From Massilia frigida (lineage in GTDB: Bacteria > Pseudomonadota > Gammaproteobacteria > Burkholderiales > Burkholderiaceae_D): a DNA stretch of 64,000 bases. Made by a program: the position numbers and the translations under genes. The notes beneath the pieces were generated by a model that saw only the letters and a program-made list of their open reading frames with translations, searched no databases and was not told where the DNA came from. Positions within the stretch are counted from its first letter, which is position 1. Every line of letters starts with the position of its first letter. The stretch is taken from assembly GCF_011682175.1 (NCBI RefSeq), contig NZ_WHJG01000014.1:62001-126000 (forward strand). Reading direction: 5' to 3'. Below, one piece after another: positions 9,090 to 18,895 of the stretch.

Positions 9090-9120
9090 AGTGTGGAGTC
9101 TGACGTGGCGTCAGGGTCAA
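9090..9120 (-). promoter_or_regulatory. MerR-type promoter with 19-nt spacer and operator dyad
   Basis: On the minus strand TTGACC (9115-9120) is followed by a 19-nt spacer and CACACT (9090-9095). Within the spacer lies a perfect 6-3-6 dyad, CTGACG/CGTCAG (9100-9105 and 9109-9114). A long spacer holding a dyad is the typical architecture of promoters untwisted by MerR-family activators. The -35 box overlaps the stop codon of the upstream glycosylase gene. Confidence 0.6.
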
Positions 9121-10010
9121 GCGGCTTGTTGGTCGTCGCGCGGATGCAGGCTGGCCCACAGGTGGGCTGCGGCCATGGTACGGTGCGGCGCATAGCGCGC
9201 CAGCAGCGCTTCGGTGCGCGCCATGTCCGGCTTGGCGTCTTCGCCCAGCAGATGCTGGAACGCCGCGCGGATCGCCACGTCGCCATGCAGCGAACAGTCG
9301 GGGTAGCCGTAGCCGCGCAGCAGGGCGTAGTTGACGGTCCACGGGCCGATGCCCTTGACGGCCAGCAGCGAGGCCGCCACGTCGGCCGCGTCCTGGTGGC
9401 GATCGAGCGTCAGTTCGCCGCTGTCGACCAGCTGCGCCAGGCGCAGCAAGGTATCGGCCTTGGAGCGCGAGAATTTGCGGCCGGTCAGCACCTCGGCGCC
9501 GAGGCGGGCCACGTCGCGCGCCTCCGGATAGCACCACAAGCCGCTGCTGTGCTGGCGTCCAGCCTGCAAAATGAAGGTGCGGCGCAGCGCAATGGCGAAG
9601 GTCAGGTTGATTTGCTGGCCGATGATGGCCCAGGTCAGCGCCTCGAAAATCGTGGCCGACTGCACGATGCGCAAACCAGGCTGGCGCTGCGCCACGGGCC
9701 CCAGCAGCGGATCGCCCGCCACCGCCGCCAGGAAGGGCGCCGGATCGATGCGCAGCGCCAGGATATTGAGCAGGGCGTCGTCGATCTGGCGCAGATCGCC
9801 GGGCGTCAGTGGCCCGTCGGCCTGCACCGTGCAGTGCGCCACGCCGGCGCCCAGGGCGATATCGAGCAACACCGGCACGCCGCCGATCATGACGCCCTTG
9901 CGGATGCGCGCCGGCTCCACCTGTTCGGCCACTGCCTCAAGGTCGCGGCTGTGAAAGGTGAGGATATCGGCGCTGCGGTAAAGCGCCGGAAGGGGAATCG
10001 ACGTTTGCAA
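9117..10010 (-). CDS. AlkA-like DNA-3-methyladenine glycosylase
   Basis: About 297 residues if it starts at TTG 10010, just after the EamA gene stop at 10019; there is no good ATG, so the start is provisional. It has an AlkA-like N-terminal domain, then an HhH-GPD core: AIIGQQINLTFA, a hairpin LLAVKGIGPWTVNYALLRG, and the catalytic Asp near residue 244 in SLHGDVAIR. Such enzymes excise alkylated purines from DNA. There is no Ada methyltransferase domain. It follows the EamA gene on the same strand, and translational coupling is likely. Confidence 0.82.
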   Translation of the reverse strand: MQTSIPLPALYRSADILTFHSRDLEAVAEQVEPARIRKGVMIGGVPVLLDIALGAGVAHCTVQADGPLTPGDLRQIDDALLNILALRIDPAPFLAAVAGDPLLGPVAQRQPGLRIVQSATIFEALTWAIIGQQINLTFAIALRRTFILQAGRQHSSGLWCYPEARDVARLGAEVLTGRKFSRSKADTLLRLAQLVDSGELTLDRHQDAADVAASLLAVKGIGPWTVNYALLRGYGYPDCSLHGDVAIRAAFQHLLGEDAKPDMARTEALLARYAPHRTMAAAHLWASLHPRDDQQAA

Positions 10011-10018
10011 GCGGCTGC

Positions 10019-10918
10019 CTATTTGCTGGTGGGAGAGGGCGCAACGATAGCACGCGGCCCGAACGGCGTGAATCCAGTCACCAGCGCCGTGCCGGCGATG
10101 ACCACGGCGGCACCGGCGACGGTGTACCAGCCCACGTGTTCCGACAAGAACAGCACGCCCCACAAAATGCCGAACAGGGGACTGAGGAAGGTGACCGTCA
10201 GCGCGGAAGTCGGGCCGACCTGCTGTATCAGCTTGAAGTACATGATGTAGGCGATGCCGCTGCAAAGCACGCCCAGCGCGAGCGCGGCCGCCATGATGCC
10301 CGGCGTGGCCGCAGCGGGAGCGGGGAAGAATGGCAGCGCCGGAATCACCAGCACGGTGGCGGCCCACATGCTGCCGTGCGCGTTGGCGTAGGGGTCGACG
10401 GTCTTGGCCGATCTGGCGTAGGTGCTGGCCACGCTGTAGCAGAAGGCGGCCAGCAGGGCCGCCGCGATGGCGAGCGGCGCGCCGGGGCGCGCGGTGACGT
10501 CGTCGAAGCCGACCAGCAGGGCCACGCCGCAGGTGCCGAGCACCAGGCCGAGTACCTGCTTGCCGGCGATGGCCTGGCGCGACCAGAGCGTGCCGATCAG
10601 CGCGCCCCACATCGGCGCGGTGGCGTTCAGCACCGACAGCACGGAGGCCGACAAGGTGCGCGCGGCAAAAGCGAACAGCAGAAAGGGCAGGGCGGAGTTG
10701 ATGAAGCCGAGGATCAGGTAGTGCTTCCAGTTGGCTGCCAGGTCGAGGCGCTTTTTGAGGATCACGCCGACGATGGCCAGGAACAGGGCGGCAAAGGCGA
10801 CCCGGTATTCGATCAGCACGGCCGGCCCGAGCACCGGCGCGGCGATGCGCATGAAGAGAAAGGAACTGCCCCAGATGGCGGCGAGGACGATCAGGCGAAG
10901 CAGATTGGCTGTGTTCAT
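10019..10918 (-). CDS. EamA/DMT-family transporter
   Basis: A 299-residue inner-membrane protein with about ten hydrophobic helices in two EamA repeats. The first opens with IVLAAIWGSSFLFMRIAAP, the second with LAIAAALLAAFCYSVASTYAR. The typical signature LSASVLSVLNATAPMWGALIG is present in repeat one and QVGPTSALTVTFLSPLFGILWG in repeat two. Members export metabolites or amino acids; the substrate here is not predictable. It is followed at 8 nt by the AlkA-like gene. Confidence 0.88.
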   Translation of the reverse strand: MNTANLLRLIVLAAIWGSSFLFMRIAAPVLGPAVLIEYRVAFAALFLAIVGVILKKRLDLAANWKHYLILGFINSALPFLLFAFAARTLSASVLSVLNATAPMWGALIGTLWSRQAIAGKQVLGLVLGTCGVALLVGFDDVTARPGAPLAIAAALLAAFCYSVASTYARSAKTVDPYANAHGSMWAATVLVIPALPFFPAPAAATPGIMAAALALGVLCSGIAYIMYFKLIQQVGPTSALTVTFLSPLFGILWGVLFLSEHVGWYTVAGAAVVIAGTALVTGFTPFGPRAIVAPSPTSK

Positions 10919-11011
10919 GGGTCGACTCTCAATGCGCCCCTCGCGCTCGATGATGAAGCGGCATTGTCCACCGCCGGCGCCTTGCGGGATAGCCCATTCT
11001 TGCTATTGTTA

Positions 11012-12040
11012 TTACGCTTGCTGTTGAATCAGCGCCACCGCGCACACCTCGGTGCTGGCTGGTTCCAGCGCCGCCGCATGGCGTACCTGGAGGTCGGCCG
11101 GCACGCCATTCTTGACGGCGGTGAGCTCGGCCAGGATCGAAATGGCGATCTCCGAGGGCGTCTTGCTGCCGATGTACAGGCCGATCGGCCCGTGCAGGCG
11201 GGCCAGCTGGTGGTCCGACAGATCGAACTCCTTGAGCCGTTCGCGCCGTTTGGCGTTATTCAGGCGCGAGCCGATCGCACCCACGTAGAACGCATCGGAC
11301 TTGAGCGCTTCCATCAGCGCCAGGTCGTCCAGCTTGGGGTCGTGCGTGAGCGCCACCACGGCGCTGCGGTGGTCCAGGCGCGATTCGAGCACCAGGTCGT
11401 CCGGCATCATGTGCACCAGTTGCACGCCCGGCAGATTCCAGCCGGAGCGGTATTCCTCGCGCGGATCGCACACGGTGACGTAGTAATCCATGGCCGTGGC
11501 GATCTGCGCCAGGAAGCGCGAGAGTTGTCCGGCGCCGATGATGAACAGGCGCCAGCGCGGACCGTGCACGGTGGTCAGCGCGCCATCGGCCAGCAGCTGC
11601 ACCGCGCCGGCCTGCGCCGGCGCCAGGCTGACCGCGCCGCTGGCCAGGTCGAGCCGGCGCGCCAGCAGTTCGTGCGCTTCCAGGCGCGCGAGCAGTTCGT
11701 CGATGGCGCTGGCGCGCGACAGCGGCTCGATCGCCAGTTCGATGGTGCCGCCGCAGGGCAGGCCGAAACGGTGCGCTTCGTCGGCGCTGATGCCGTAGCT
11801 GACCACTTCGGGAGTGGTGCGCGTGATGCCGTCCCGGCGCACGCGCTCGATCAGGTCATCCTCGATGCAGCCGCCGGAGACCGAACCGACCACGCGGCCA
11901 TCGTCGCAAATGGCGAGCGTGGCGCCGATCGGGCGCGGGCTCGATCCCCAGGTCTTGATCACTGTGATCAATTCGCAGCGGCGACCGGCGGCGATCCATG
12001 CCGAGGCGCTCTTTAATACTTCCAGGTCTATGCTGTCCAT
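11012..12040 (-). CDS. XdhC/CoxI-family protein
   Basis: I start at ATG 12040 (MDSIDLEVLKSA), dropping a 19-residue unsupported extension. The 342-residue protein has the N-terminal XdhC_CoxI domain (VIKTWGSSPRPIGATLAI, SVSGGCIEDDLI) and a C-terminal XdhC Rossmann domain (LFIIGAGQLSRFLAQIA, DPREEYRSGW, ALTHDPKLDDLALMEAL, YVGAIGSRLNNAKRRERL). Such proteins bind molybdenum cofactor and insert its sulfurated form into xanthine-dehydrogenase-type enzymes. No such enzyme is in this window, although Moco synthesis genes lie at 41866-44890. It appears to be transcribed alone. Confidence 0.9.
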   Translation of the reverse strand: MDSIDLEVLKSASAWIAAGRRCELITVIKTWGSSPRPIGATLAICDDGRVVGSVSGGCIEDDLIERVRRDGITRTTPEVVSYGISADEAHRFGLPCGGTIELAIEPLSRASAIDELLARLEAHELLARRLDLASGAVSLAPAQAGAVQLLADGALTTVHGPRWRLFIIGAGQLSRFLAQIATAMDYYVTVCDPREEYRSGWNLPGVQLVHMMPDDLVLESRLDHRSAVVALTHDPKLDDLALMEALKSDAFYVGAIGSRLNNAKRRERLKEFDLSDHQLARLHGPIGLYIGSKTPSEIAISILAELTAVKNGVPADLQVRHAAALEPASTEVCAVALIQQQA

Positions 12041-12089
12041 TGAATCGAATATACTGGCGCTCCTGAATCGAGCACATGGTGGTTGGAAG

Positions 12090-12224
12090 ATGAGCAATGA
12101 TACAAAAAATGACGATGGCTCGCCGAAGTTCGGGCGTTTGCTGATCGTGCTGGTGGCGGTGGTGATTTTTTGCGGCGTGCTGACGTGGGTGATGGGGACG
12201 TTCTTCCCGAATTTCCCGAGCTGA
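12090..12224 (+). CDS. Small single-helix membrane protein (possible)
   Basis: A 44-residue frame starting at ATG 12090. It has a charged, hydrophilic N-terminus (MSNDTKNDDGSPKFGR) followed by one clear membrane helix (LLIVLVAVVIFCGVLTWVMG) and a short tail. It is divergent from the XdhC gene and ends 5 nt before the convergent adhesin-E-like gene. The clean amphipathic layout argues for a real gene; the weak ribosome site and small size argue caution. No function can be assigned. Confidence 0.45.
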   Translation: MSNDTKNDDGSPKFGRLLIVLVAVVIFCGVLTWVMGTFFPNFPS

Positions 12225-12229
12225 ACGCG

Positions 12230-12625
12230 CTATCGCTTCCTGCGCTTGCAGATCACCTGTAGCGCACCGTCCGAGACGCTGTCGGGCACGATGTCTTCCG
12301 GCGCGAACTTTTCGTACTTGAAGCTTTGCGAGACCGGCCCCTTGCCCATCGCCTCGGCGTAGTACACCTGGCTGAGCAAGGTCGTGGTGCGCTCGGCGCA
12401 TGAATACAGATGCAGGGCCTTCATCGACAGGTAGGGCGTGCCTTCCGGCGTGGCCTGCTCCTTCGCGTACGATACCAGCGACCACACCTTGTAGTTCTTG
12501 TCGCTGCGGATGATGCTGCCCTTGTCGATGTACGACTGGCTGCCCGCTGCCGATCCGACCTTCACCCACTGGGCGGCGTGCGCCAGCAGGGGAATCGCCA
12601 GGCAGGCGAGCAGCAGCTTTTTCAT
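12230..12625 (-). CDS. Secreted adhesin-E-like protein
   Basis: A 131-residue protein with a clear Sec signal peptide (MKKLLLACLAIPLLAHA). The mature part has the layout of surface-adhesin protein E: WVKVG, a YIDKGSI strand, VWSLVSYAKEQ, then SMKALHLYSCAERTTTLL with a cysteine, and a second Cys near the C-terminus that could form a disulfide. Periplasmic or outer-surface location is expected. It overlaps the upstream lipoprotein gene by 4 nt (ATGA type), so the two are translationally coupled. Confidence 0.65.
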   Translation of the reverse strand: MKKLLLACLAIPLLAHAAQWVKVGSAAGSQSYIDKGSIIRSDKNYKVWSLVSYAKEQATPEGTPYLSMKALHLYSCAERTTTLLSQVYYAEAMGKGPVSQSFKYEKFAPEDIVPDSVSDGALQVICKRRKR

Positions 12626-13713
12626 GGCGCGACCGGTTTTTTGGCAGTCTGCTTGGCCCTGATATCGGCCGTGGCCTTGTCGATCGCGGCCAGGCGCACG
12701 GCCGTACCGGGGTGGTTGGCGACGTAGCCGTTCAACACCGTGGCCGGATAGGTGGCGGCCAGGCGCTTCCAGAACGCCGGAGCGCCGTCGATGCCGACGT
12801 TGGCGCGCACCAGCAGGTACATGCTGAGCTGGTCGGCGGCGGCGTCGAGTTCCGGCGGCATGGCCTTGATGCCGCCGCTGCCGATCAGCATCGAGGTGTC
12901 CGGCCGCACGTTGGTCAGGTTGTCGATGATGCTGCCGATGGTGCCGGTGCTGCGCTGCGTGGCGGCGTGCCCCAGGATATTGTGCGCCATGCCCTTGGCC
13001 AGCAGGTAGGCGACTTCTTCGTCGTTCTTCGCAAACTGCAGCATGCCGCGCGTGACCAGGACGCGCGCGCCGTCGGCGTAGGAGTTGACGTTGTCGGCGT
13101 TCCCGAGTTCGACGGCGAAACCGCAGGCGCGCGTGACGGGAACGGTCAGCTCGCGGGTTTTGTCGTCACGCTCGATCTGCAGCGCCAGGCTGGCCTGGCT
13201 GGCCACCAGGGGACCGAACACCGCGCCGACCGTGCTCGATGCGTTGGGGCCGACCGGCAGCGCCTTGCCGCTGGCGGAAACCAGGTTGTCGCCGCGCCGC
13301 AGTCCGGCGCGCGCAGCGCCGCTGCCGGCCAGCACGCCCGTCACTTGCAGGCGCTCGCCCATGTCGAAGGCGATGTTGGCCGCTTCGTTGTATTCGCCCG
13401 GATACCAGTAGCGGTTGCGCGCGGTAAAGCCGAGCAGGTTGCGCGTGGACGTCTTGCACAAGTCGGCGTTGTTGATCAGGAGCGGGGCGGCGATCCGGTA
13501 CAGGCGTTCCTGCAGGGCCGCCATTTTGGTGAGCGCTTCGGCGGCAGCCGCCAGGCGTGGCGTGACCACCCGTGGCGCCGGCTCGGCCGGTTTTTGCGGA
13601 ACCGGGACAGTGGGAGTGGGTTCAGGCGCTGGCCCGGTCGTCTCGCAAGCCGACAGCAGCAGTGCCAGGCAGATTACCGGCATAGCCGGACGCAGACCAG
13701 TGAAACGGGCCAT
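12622..13713 (-). CDS. Lipoprotein with PDZ-like and degenerate M48 peptidase domains
   Basis: I start at ATG 13713; the product is 363 residues. The N-terminus is a lipoprotein signal with lipobox LLSAC (Cys23), then a Pro-rich linker. A helical region and a PDZ-like segment follow (GERLQVTGVLAGSGAARAGL, GDNLVSASGKAL). The C-terminal part resembles M48 peptidases (ARVLVTRGMLQFAKNDEEVAYLLAKGMAHNILGHAA, later LDAAADQLSMYLLVRA). The HExxH motif, however, reads KGMAH here: the first zinc His and the catalytic Glu are absent, and the expected ExxxD third-ligand motif reads DAAAD. It is therefore probably an inactive, scaffold-type relative. Confidence 0.7.
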   Translation of the reverse strand: MARFTGLRPAMPVICLALLLSACETTGPAPEPTPTVPVPQKPAEPAPRVVTPRLAAAAEALTKMAALQERLYRIAAPLLINNADLCKTSTRNLLGFTARNRYWYPGEYNEAANIAFDMGERLQVTGVLAGSGAARAGLRRGDNLVSASGKALPVGPNASSTVGAVFGPLVASQASLALQIERDDKTRELTVPVTRACGFAVELGNADNVNSYADGARVLVTRGMLQFAKNDEEVAYLLAKGMAHNILGHAATQRSTGTIGSIIDNLTNVRPDTSMLIGSGGIKAMPPELDAAADQLSMYLLVRANVGIDGAPAFWKRLAATYPATVLNGYVANHPGTAVRLAAIDKATADIRAKQTAKKPVAP

Positions 13714-13726
13714 AGACTTCTCCAAA

Positions 13727-14176
13727 TTAGTGTTTGCCGGTGCTGCCGAAACCGCCCGCACCGCGTTCGCTCGTGTCGAAATCGTCGACGATATTGAATC
13801 CGACCTGCACCACCGGCACCACGATCAGTTGCGCCAGGCGCTCCATGGGGTTGAGCGTGAAGGCGGCCTGGCCGCGGTTCCAGGTCGATACCATCAGTTG
13901 TCCCTGATAGTCGGAGTCGATCAAGCCTACCAGATTCCCCAGCACGATGCCGTTCTTGTGGCCCATGCCGCTGCGCGGCAGGATCATGGCGGCGTAACCG
14001 GGGTCGCTCACATGGATCGCCAGCCCGGTCGGAATGAGCACGGTGGCGCCGGCTTCGATGGTGATCGGCGCGTCGATGCAGGCGCGCAGGTCAAGCCCGG
14101 CGCTGCCCGGCGTGGCGTAGGCCGGCATCTGGTCTTTCATGCGCGGGTCGAGGATTTTGACGTCAATGGTTTTCAT
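13727..14176 (-). CDS. dut: dUTP diphosphatase
   Basis: A 149-residue trimeric enzyme that hydrolyses dUTP to dUMP, limiting uracil in DNA and feeding dTMP synthesis. All five dUTPase motifs are visible: [40 protein letters not shown], and the C-terminal [11 protein letters not shown] that closes over the substrate. The start is ATG 14176. It lies 14 nt after coaBC, the dut-coaBC pairing seen in many proteobacteria, and is followed at 13 nt by the degenerate peptidase gene. Confidence 0.97.
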   Translation of the reverse strand: MKTIDVKILDPRMKDQMPAYATPGSAGLDLRACIDAPITIEAGATVLIPTGLAIHVSDPGYAAMILPRSGMGHKNGIVLGNLVGLIDSDYQGQLMVSTWNRGQAAFTLNPMERLAQLIVVPVVQVGFNIVDDFDTSERGAGGFGSTGKH

Positions 14177-14190
14177 GGTGCGGATACTTT

Positions 14191-15417
14191 TTACTTGAGC
14201 AGGGAGCGCTGTTCGATGCGCTTTGCGATTTCTGAAATGAGCTGGCGCGCCAGGGTAAGCTTGTCGGCGCGCGGCAGGACGGTGTGGCCCTGGTCGTCGA
14301 ACAGCATGATGCTGTTGTCGTCCTGGCCGAAGGTGTGGTGGCCGATATTGCCGACCAAAAGGGGAATGCCTTTTTTCTCGCGCTTGATGGCGCCGTATTC
14401 GACCAGGTTCTCCGATTCGGCGGCAAAGCCGACGCAGTACGGCCAGCCCGATAGCGAGGTGGTGGCGGCGACCGAGGCGAGGATGTCGGCGTTCTGTTCG
14501 AACTGCAGGCTGGGCGTGGCGCCGTCGTCCTGCTTTTTCATTTTCTGTGCGCTGGCATTGGCCACGCGCCAGTCGGCCACCGCCGCCACGCTGATGAACA
14601 CATGCTGGCCGCCGACGGCATTCATCACGGCGTCGTGCATCTGGCGCGCGCTTTGCACGTCGGTGCGGCGCACCCCGTGCGGCGTGGCCAGCGCGGTCGG
14701 GCCGGAGATGAGGGTGACCTCGGCTCCCGCTTCGCGCGCGGCGCGGGCAATCGCATAGCCCATTTTTCCGGACGACAGATTGGTGATGCCGCGCACCGGG
14801 TCGATCGCCTCGAACGTCGGTCCGGCGGTGATCAGGACGCGCTTGCCCGCCAGGACCTTGGCCTGGAACGAGGCGATCACTTCGTCGAGCAGGTCGCTTG
14901 GCTCCAGCATGCGGCCCAGGCCCGTTTCGCCGCAAGCCTGTTCGCCGGCGGCCGGGCCGAAGATGCTGATGCCGTCCGCGCGCAGCTGGGCGGCATTGCG
15001 GCGGGTGGCGGGGTTTTCCCACATCTCGACATTCATGGCCGGCGCGACCAGCAGCGGCACGCGCTGCGGGCGCGCCAGGCACAGGGTCGAGAGCAGGTCG
15101 TCGCACACGCCGTGCGCGAGTTTGCGCATGAAGTCGGCCGAGCAGGGCGCGATCAGGATCGCGTCGGCACCGCGCGTGAGGTCGATGTGGGCCATGTTGT
15201 TGGCCACGCGTGGATCCCACTGGTCGGTGTGGACCGGATGGCCCGACAGGGCCTGCATCGTCACCGCCGTGATGAAGTGAGTGGCGGCGTCGGTCATGAC
15301 CACCTGCACCGAGGCGCCCTGCTTGATGAGCGCGCGGCACAGGTCCGCCGCCTTGTAGCAGGCCACCCCGCCCGACAGGCCGAGCACGATTTTCTTGCCT
15401 TGCAGGTCCATCGTCAT
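14191..15417 (-). CDS. coaBC: Bifunctional CoaBC
   Basis: A 408-residue fusion of phosphopantothenoylcysteine decarboxylase (CoaC, FMN enzyme, residues about 1-190) and phosphopantothenate-cysteine ligase (CoaB, about 190-408) in coenzyme A synthesis. CoaC marks: [14 protein letters not shown], the active-site His in [20 protein letters not shown] and the [11 protein letters not shown] loop with its Cys. CoaB marks: [28 protein letters not shown] and AVADWR. AAGGAG lies 6-7 nt before the chosen start. It lies between lspA and dut on one strand. Confidence 0.97.
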   Translation of the reverse strand: MTMDLQGKKIVLGLSGGVACYKAADLCRALIKQGASVQVVMTDAATHFITAVTMQALSGHPVHTDQWDPRVANNMAHIDLTRGADAILIAPCSADFMRKLAHGVCDDLLSTLCLARPQRVPLLVAPAMNVEMWENPATRRNAAQLRADGISIFGPAAGEQACGETGLGRMLEPSDLLDEVIASFQAKVLAGKRVLITAGPTFEAIDPVRGITNLSSGKMGYAIARAAREAGAEVTLISGPTALATPHGVRRTDVQSARQMHDAVMNAVGGQHVFISVAAVADWRVANASAQKMKKQDDGATPSLQFEQNADILASVAATTSLSGWPYCVGFAAESENLVEYGAIKREKKGIPLLVGNIGHHTFGQDDNSIMLFDDQGHTVLPRADKLTLARQLISEIAKRIEQRSLLK

Positions 15418-15427
15418 CGCGTTCTCC

Positions 15428-15946
15428 TTATTGCCGGTTTACGCGCCGCAGCTCGTCGAAGATGAACAGGCCGGCGCCGAGGCAGATGGCGCAATCGGCC
15501 ACGTTAAAGACGGGGAAGTCGCCCACGCCGCGCAGGTAGAAGTGCAGGAAGTCGACCACATGCCCGTAAGCGACGCGGTCGATGACGTTGCCGATGGCGC
15601 CCCCCATGATCAGGGCCAGCGCCCAGCAAAAAAGCCGCTGGCCGGCATGGCGCTTGAGCATGTAGATGATGAAGCCGACCGCAACCACCCCGACGATGGT
15701 AAAGAAGTAGCGCTGCCAGCCCGGCTGGTTGTCGAAGAGGCCGAAGGCGGCGCCCTTGTTATACGTCAGCGTCAGGTTGAAGAACGCGGTGATGACCTTC
15801 TCTTCGTGGAACACGAAGGTCTTCTGGATCGCTATCTTGGTCAGCTGGTCGAGCAGGATCACGATGGCGGCGATGCCCAGCCAGGGCATCATGCCGGAGC
15901 CGCCTTGCGGCGCGGACGAGAACAGCTGTTTCTTTTTGGTTGCCAT
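15428..15946 (-). CDS. lspA: Lipoprotein signal peptidase (SPase II)
   Basis: A 172-residue inner-membrane aspartyl peptidase that cleaves prolipoprotein signal peptides after lipid modification. Four hydrophobic helices are visible. Catalytic aspartates sit in GGAIGNVIDRVAYGHVVDF and FNVADCAIC. An N-terminal charged extension (MATKKKQLF) precedes the first helix. It is 21 nt from ileS, the conserved ileS-lspA pair; ribF lies upstream of ileS, as in many proteobacteria. Confidence 0.96.
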   Translation of the reverse strand: MATKKKQLFSSAPQGGSGMMPWLGIAAIVILLDQLTKIAIQKTFVFHEEKVITAFFNLTLTYNKGAAFGLFDNQPGWQRYFFTIVGVVAVGFIIYMLKRHAGQRLFCWALALIMGGAIGNVIDRVAYGHVVDFLHFYLRGVGDFPVFNVADCAICLGAGLFIFDELRRVNRQ

Positions 15947-15967
15947 GGGATGGTGTCTTGTTATTGT

Positions 15968-18895
15968 TTACGCGAAGGCGCGCTTCTCGCCGCTGCCGAA
16001 CAAATTGCTGAAGCAGCGGCCGCACAGGCCCGCGTGCTCGGCATGGGTGCCGACGTCGGCGCGGTAATGCCAGCAACGCTCGCATTTCGGTGCGGCCGAC
16101 GCGGCCACCTCGATCGCTTCGCCCGCTTCGTCGGCCACTTCGGTCACCCGTGCCTGCGAGGTGATGAAGACGAATTTGAGATCGTCTTCCAGGCTGGCCA
16201 GCAGGCGGTACTTGACGGCGCTGGCCTTGATGGTCAGCTCGGCTTGCAGCGACGAACCGATGGCGCCGGAGACGCGCAATTCTTCCAGCTGCTTGGTGAC
16301 GTCGGTACGCACGGCGCGCAAGGTGGCGTATTTTTCCAGCAGGGCGGCGCCGTCGGCCACCTCGGGCAGGGTCCAGAAGGTTTGCGTGAAGATGGTTTCG
16401 TCGCTGGTGGCAAAGGCGTCGGCGTCGGCAAACACGGCCCACGCTTCCTCGGCGGTGAAGCTGAGCATCGGGGCCATCACGCGCAGCAGGCTTTGCGTGA
16501 TGTGCCACAGCGCGGTCTGGGCCGAGCGGCGTGCCGGCGAATCGACGGCGGACGTGTACAGGCGGTCCTTGAGGATGTCGAGGTAGAAGCCGCCCAGGTC
16601 TTCCGAGCAGTAGTTCTGCAGCTTGGAGACGACCGGGTGGAACTCGTAGCGCTCGTAGTGGCTGGCGATGTCGTTTTGCAGCGCGGCCATGGCGGCGATG
16701 GCGTAGCGGTCGATCTCCAGCAGCTCGGCGGTCGGCAGCGCGTGCTTGGCGTGGTCGAAGTCGGAGGTGTTCGCCAGCAGGAAGCGCAGGGTGTTGCGGA
16801 TGCGGCGGTACGATTCGGTCACGCGCTTGAGAATCTCTTCGGAGATCGACAGCTCGCCCGTGTAATCGGTCGAGGCGACCCACAGGCGCAGGATGTCGGC
16901 GCCCAGGGTGTCGGAGATTTTTTGCGGCGCCATGGTGTTACCGAGCGACTTGGACATCTTCTTGCCCTCGGCGTCGACCGTGAAGCCGTGCGTGAGCAGC
17001 GCTTTGTACGGCGGGCAGCCATTGAGCATGGAGGACGTCAGCAGCGACGAATGGAACCAGCCGCGGTGCTGGTCCGAGCCTTCGAGGTACAGGTCGGCCG
17101 GGAAGTGCGACTGGGCCGCGTGCGAGCCGCGCAGCACGGTCTGGTGGGTGCAGCCGGAATCGAACCAGACGTCGAGCGTGTCCTTGTTCTTGACGTACAT
17201 GCCGGCTTCATCGCCCAGCAGGTCCTTTGGTTCGATATCGAGCCAGGCATCGATGCCGCGTTCTTCGAACATCTTCGCAATTCTCTCCAGCAGCTCCGGG
17301 GTGCGCGGGTGCAGCTGGCCGGTTTCCTTGTGCAGGAAGAAGGCCATCGGCACGCCCCACTGGCGCTGGCGCGACAGGGTCCAGTCGGGACGGTTCTCGA
17401 TCATGCCGTGCAGGCGCGCCTGGCCCCAGTCCGGGAAGAAGCGGGTTTCGGTGATGCCCTTGAGGGCCGTTTCGCGCAGGGTCGGGCCGCCGTCTTTCGG
17501 CGTGACGTCCATGCCGGCGAACCATTGCGAGGTGGCGCGGTAGACGATCGGGGTCTTGTGGCGCCAGCAGTGCATGTAGCTGTGGTCGAACATCTTCAGT
17601 TCGAACAGGGCGCCGGCATCGGTCAGCGCGGCGCAGATTGGTTTCGACGCTTCCCAGATGGTCAGGCCGCCGAACAGCGGCAGGGTCGAGGCAAAGCGGC
17701 CGTCGCCCATCACCGGGGTCAGGATCTGGTCGTCCTGCATGCCGTGCGCCTTGCACGAAATGAAGTCGTCCAGGCCGTAGGCGGGCGCCGAGTGAACCAC
17801 GCCGGTGCCGCTTTCGGTGGTGACGTAGTCGGCCAGGTACATTGGCGAGAGGCGGTCGAAGAAGGCATCGGCCGCGTGCAGCGGGTGCTTGAAGCCGATG
17901 CCTTCCAGGGCCTGGCCCAGGCAGGTGGCAATCACTTTGCCTTCGAGCTTGTAGCGCAGCAGGCACGATTCGACCAGGTCGGCCGCCAGGATCAGCAGCA
18001 GCGGCTTGCCGTCGCGCGTGGTCTCGACCAGCGCGTAGGTCACTTCCGGATTGACGTTCAGTGCCTGGTTGGACGGGATGGTCCATGGCGTGGTGGTCCA
18101 GATGACGATGAAACCGTCGCCGGCCGGCAGCGCTGGCAGGCCAAAGGCGGCGGCCAGTTTGTCGTGCTGGGCGAAGGGGAAGCCGACGTCGATGGCCGGA
18201 TCGCGCTTGTCCTGGTATTCGACTTCCGCTTCGGCCAGGGCCGAGCCGCAATCGAAGCACCAGTTCACCGGTTTCAGGCCGCGGTACACATAGCCTTTGT
18301 CGAGCAGGGTGCCGAGCGAGCGTAGTTCATCGGCCTCGTTGCGAAAGGCCATCGTCAGGTAGGGGTTGTCCCATTCGCCGAGCACGCCCAGGCGAATGAA
18401 GCCGGCGCGCTGGCGGTCGACCTGTTCGAGCGCGTAGGCGCGTGCCTTGGTCAGCACGTCGGCGGTCGGCAGGTTTTTGCCGTGCAGTTTTTCGATCTGG
18501 ATTTCGATCGGCATGCCGTGGCAATCCCAACCCGGCACGTAGGGCGCGTCGAAGCCGGCGATGCCGCGCGATTTGACGACCATGTCTTTCAAGATCTTGT
18601 TGACGGCGTGGCCGAGGTGGATGTCGCCGTTGGCGTATGGCGGGCCGTCGTGCAGCACGAACATCGGACGGCCCTTGGCCGCCTTGCGCACGCGCTCATA
18701 GATTTTTTTGTCCTGCCATTGCTTGACCCAGCCCGGTTCGCGCTTGGCCAGGTCGCCGCGCATCGGGAACGGGGTGTCGGTCATATTGACCGGGTATTTG
18801 CTGACCGGCTTGGCTTCCTTTTTGCCGTCTTTTTTGGCGGCCTGTGGGGCTTGCTGGTTCTGCTCTGGTTTGCTGGTTTGGCTATTGTCGGACAT
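15968..18895 (-). CDS. ileS: Isoleucine-tRNA ligase
   Basis: A 975-residue class I aminoacyl-tRNA synthetase charging tRNA-Ile, with editing of mischarged valine. I start at ATG 18895; a TTG four codons upstream is also possible. Visible marks: HIGH-type motif [10 protein letters not shown] with [12 protein letters not shown], the editing (CP1) region including [14 protein letters not shown], the KMSKS motif, and a C-terminal zinc finger (CERCWHYR with a later CGRC). A Lys/Gln-rich N-terminal extension of about 35 residues precedes the core. It lies between ribF and lspA. Confidence 0.97.
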   Translation of the reverse strand: MSDNSQTSKPEQNQQAPQAAKKDGKKEAKPVSKYPVNMTDTPFPMRGDLAKREPGWVKQWQDKKIYERVRKAAKGRPMFVLHDGPPYANGDIHLGHAVNKILKDMVVKSRGIAGFDAPYVPGWDCHGMPIEIQIEKLHGKNLPTADVLTKARAYALEQVDRQRAGFIRLGVLGEWDNPYLTMAFRNEADELRSLGTLLDKGYVYRGLKPVNWCFDCGSALAEAEVEYQDKRDPAIDVGFPFAQHDKLAAAFGLPALPAGDGFIVIWTTTPWTIPSNQALNVNPEVTYALVETTRDGKPLLLILAADLVESCLLRYKLEGKVIATCLGQALEGIGFKHPLHAADAFFDRLSPMYLADYVTTESGTGVVHSAPAYGLDDFISCKAHGMQDDQILTPVMGDGRFASTLPLFGGLTIWEASKPICAALTDAGALFELKMFDHSYMHCWRHKTPIVYRATSQWFAGMDVTPKDGGPTLRETALKGITETRFFPDWGQARLHGMIENRPDWTLSRQRQWGVPMAFFLHKETGQLHPRTPELLERIAKMFEERGIDAWLDIEPKDLLGDEAGMYVKNKDTLDVWFDSGCTHQTVLRGSHAAQSHFPADLYLEGSDQHRGWFHSSLLTSSMLNGCPPYKALLTHGFTVDAEGKKMSKSLGNTMAPQKISDTLGADILRLWVASTDYTGELSISEEILKRVTESYRRIRNTLRFLLANTSDFDHAKHALPTAELLEIDRYAIAAMAALQNDIASHYERYEFHPVVSKLQNYCSEDLGGFYLDILKDRLYTSAVDSPARRSAQTALWHITQSLLRVMAPMLSFTAEEAWAVFADADAFATSDETIFTQTFWTLPEVADGAALLEKYATLRAVRTDVTKQLEELRVSGAIGSSLQAELTIKASAVKYRLLASLEDDLKFVFITSQARVTEVADEAGEAIEVAASAAPKCERCWHYRADVGTHAEHAGLCGRCFSNLFGSGEKRAFA

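Noticed and set aside
15395-18325. A 976-codon open frame on the plus strand opposite lspA and ileS
   Set aside because: It mirrors well-identified genes, has arginine/valine-rich nonsense composition and no recognisable motif. Long antisense frames are common in high-GC DNA.
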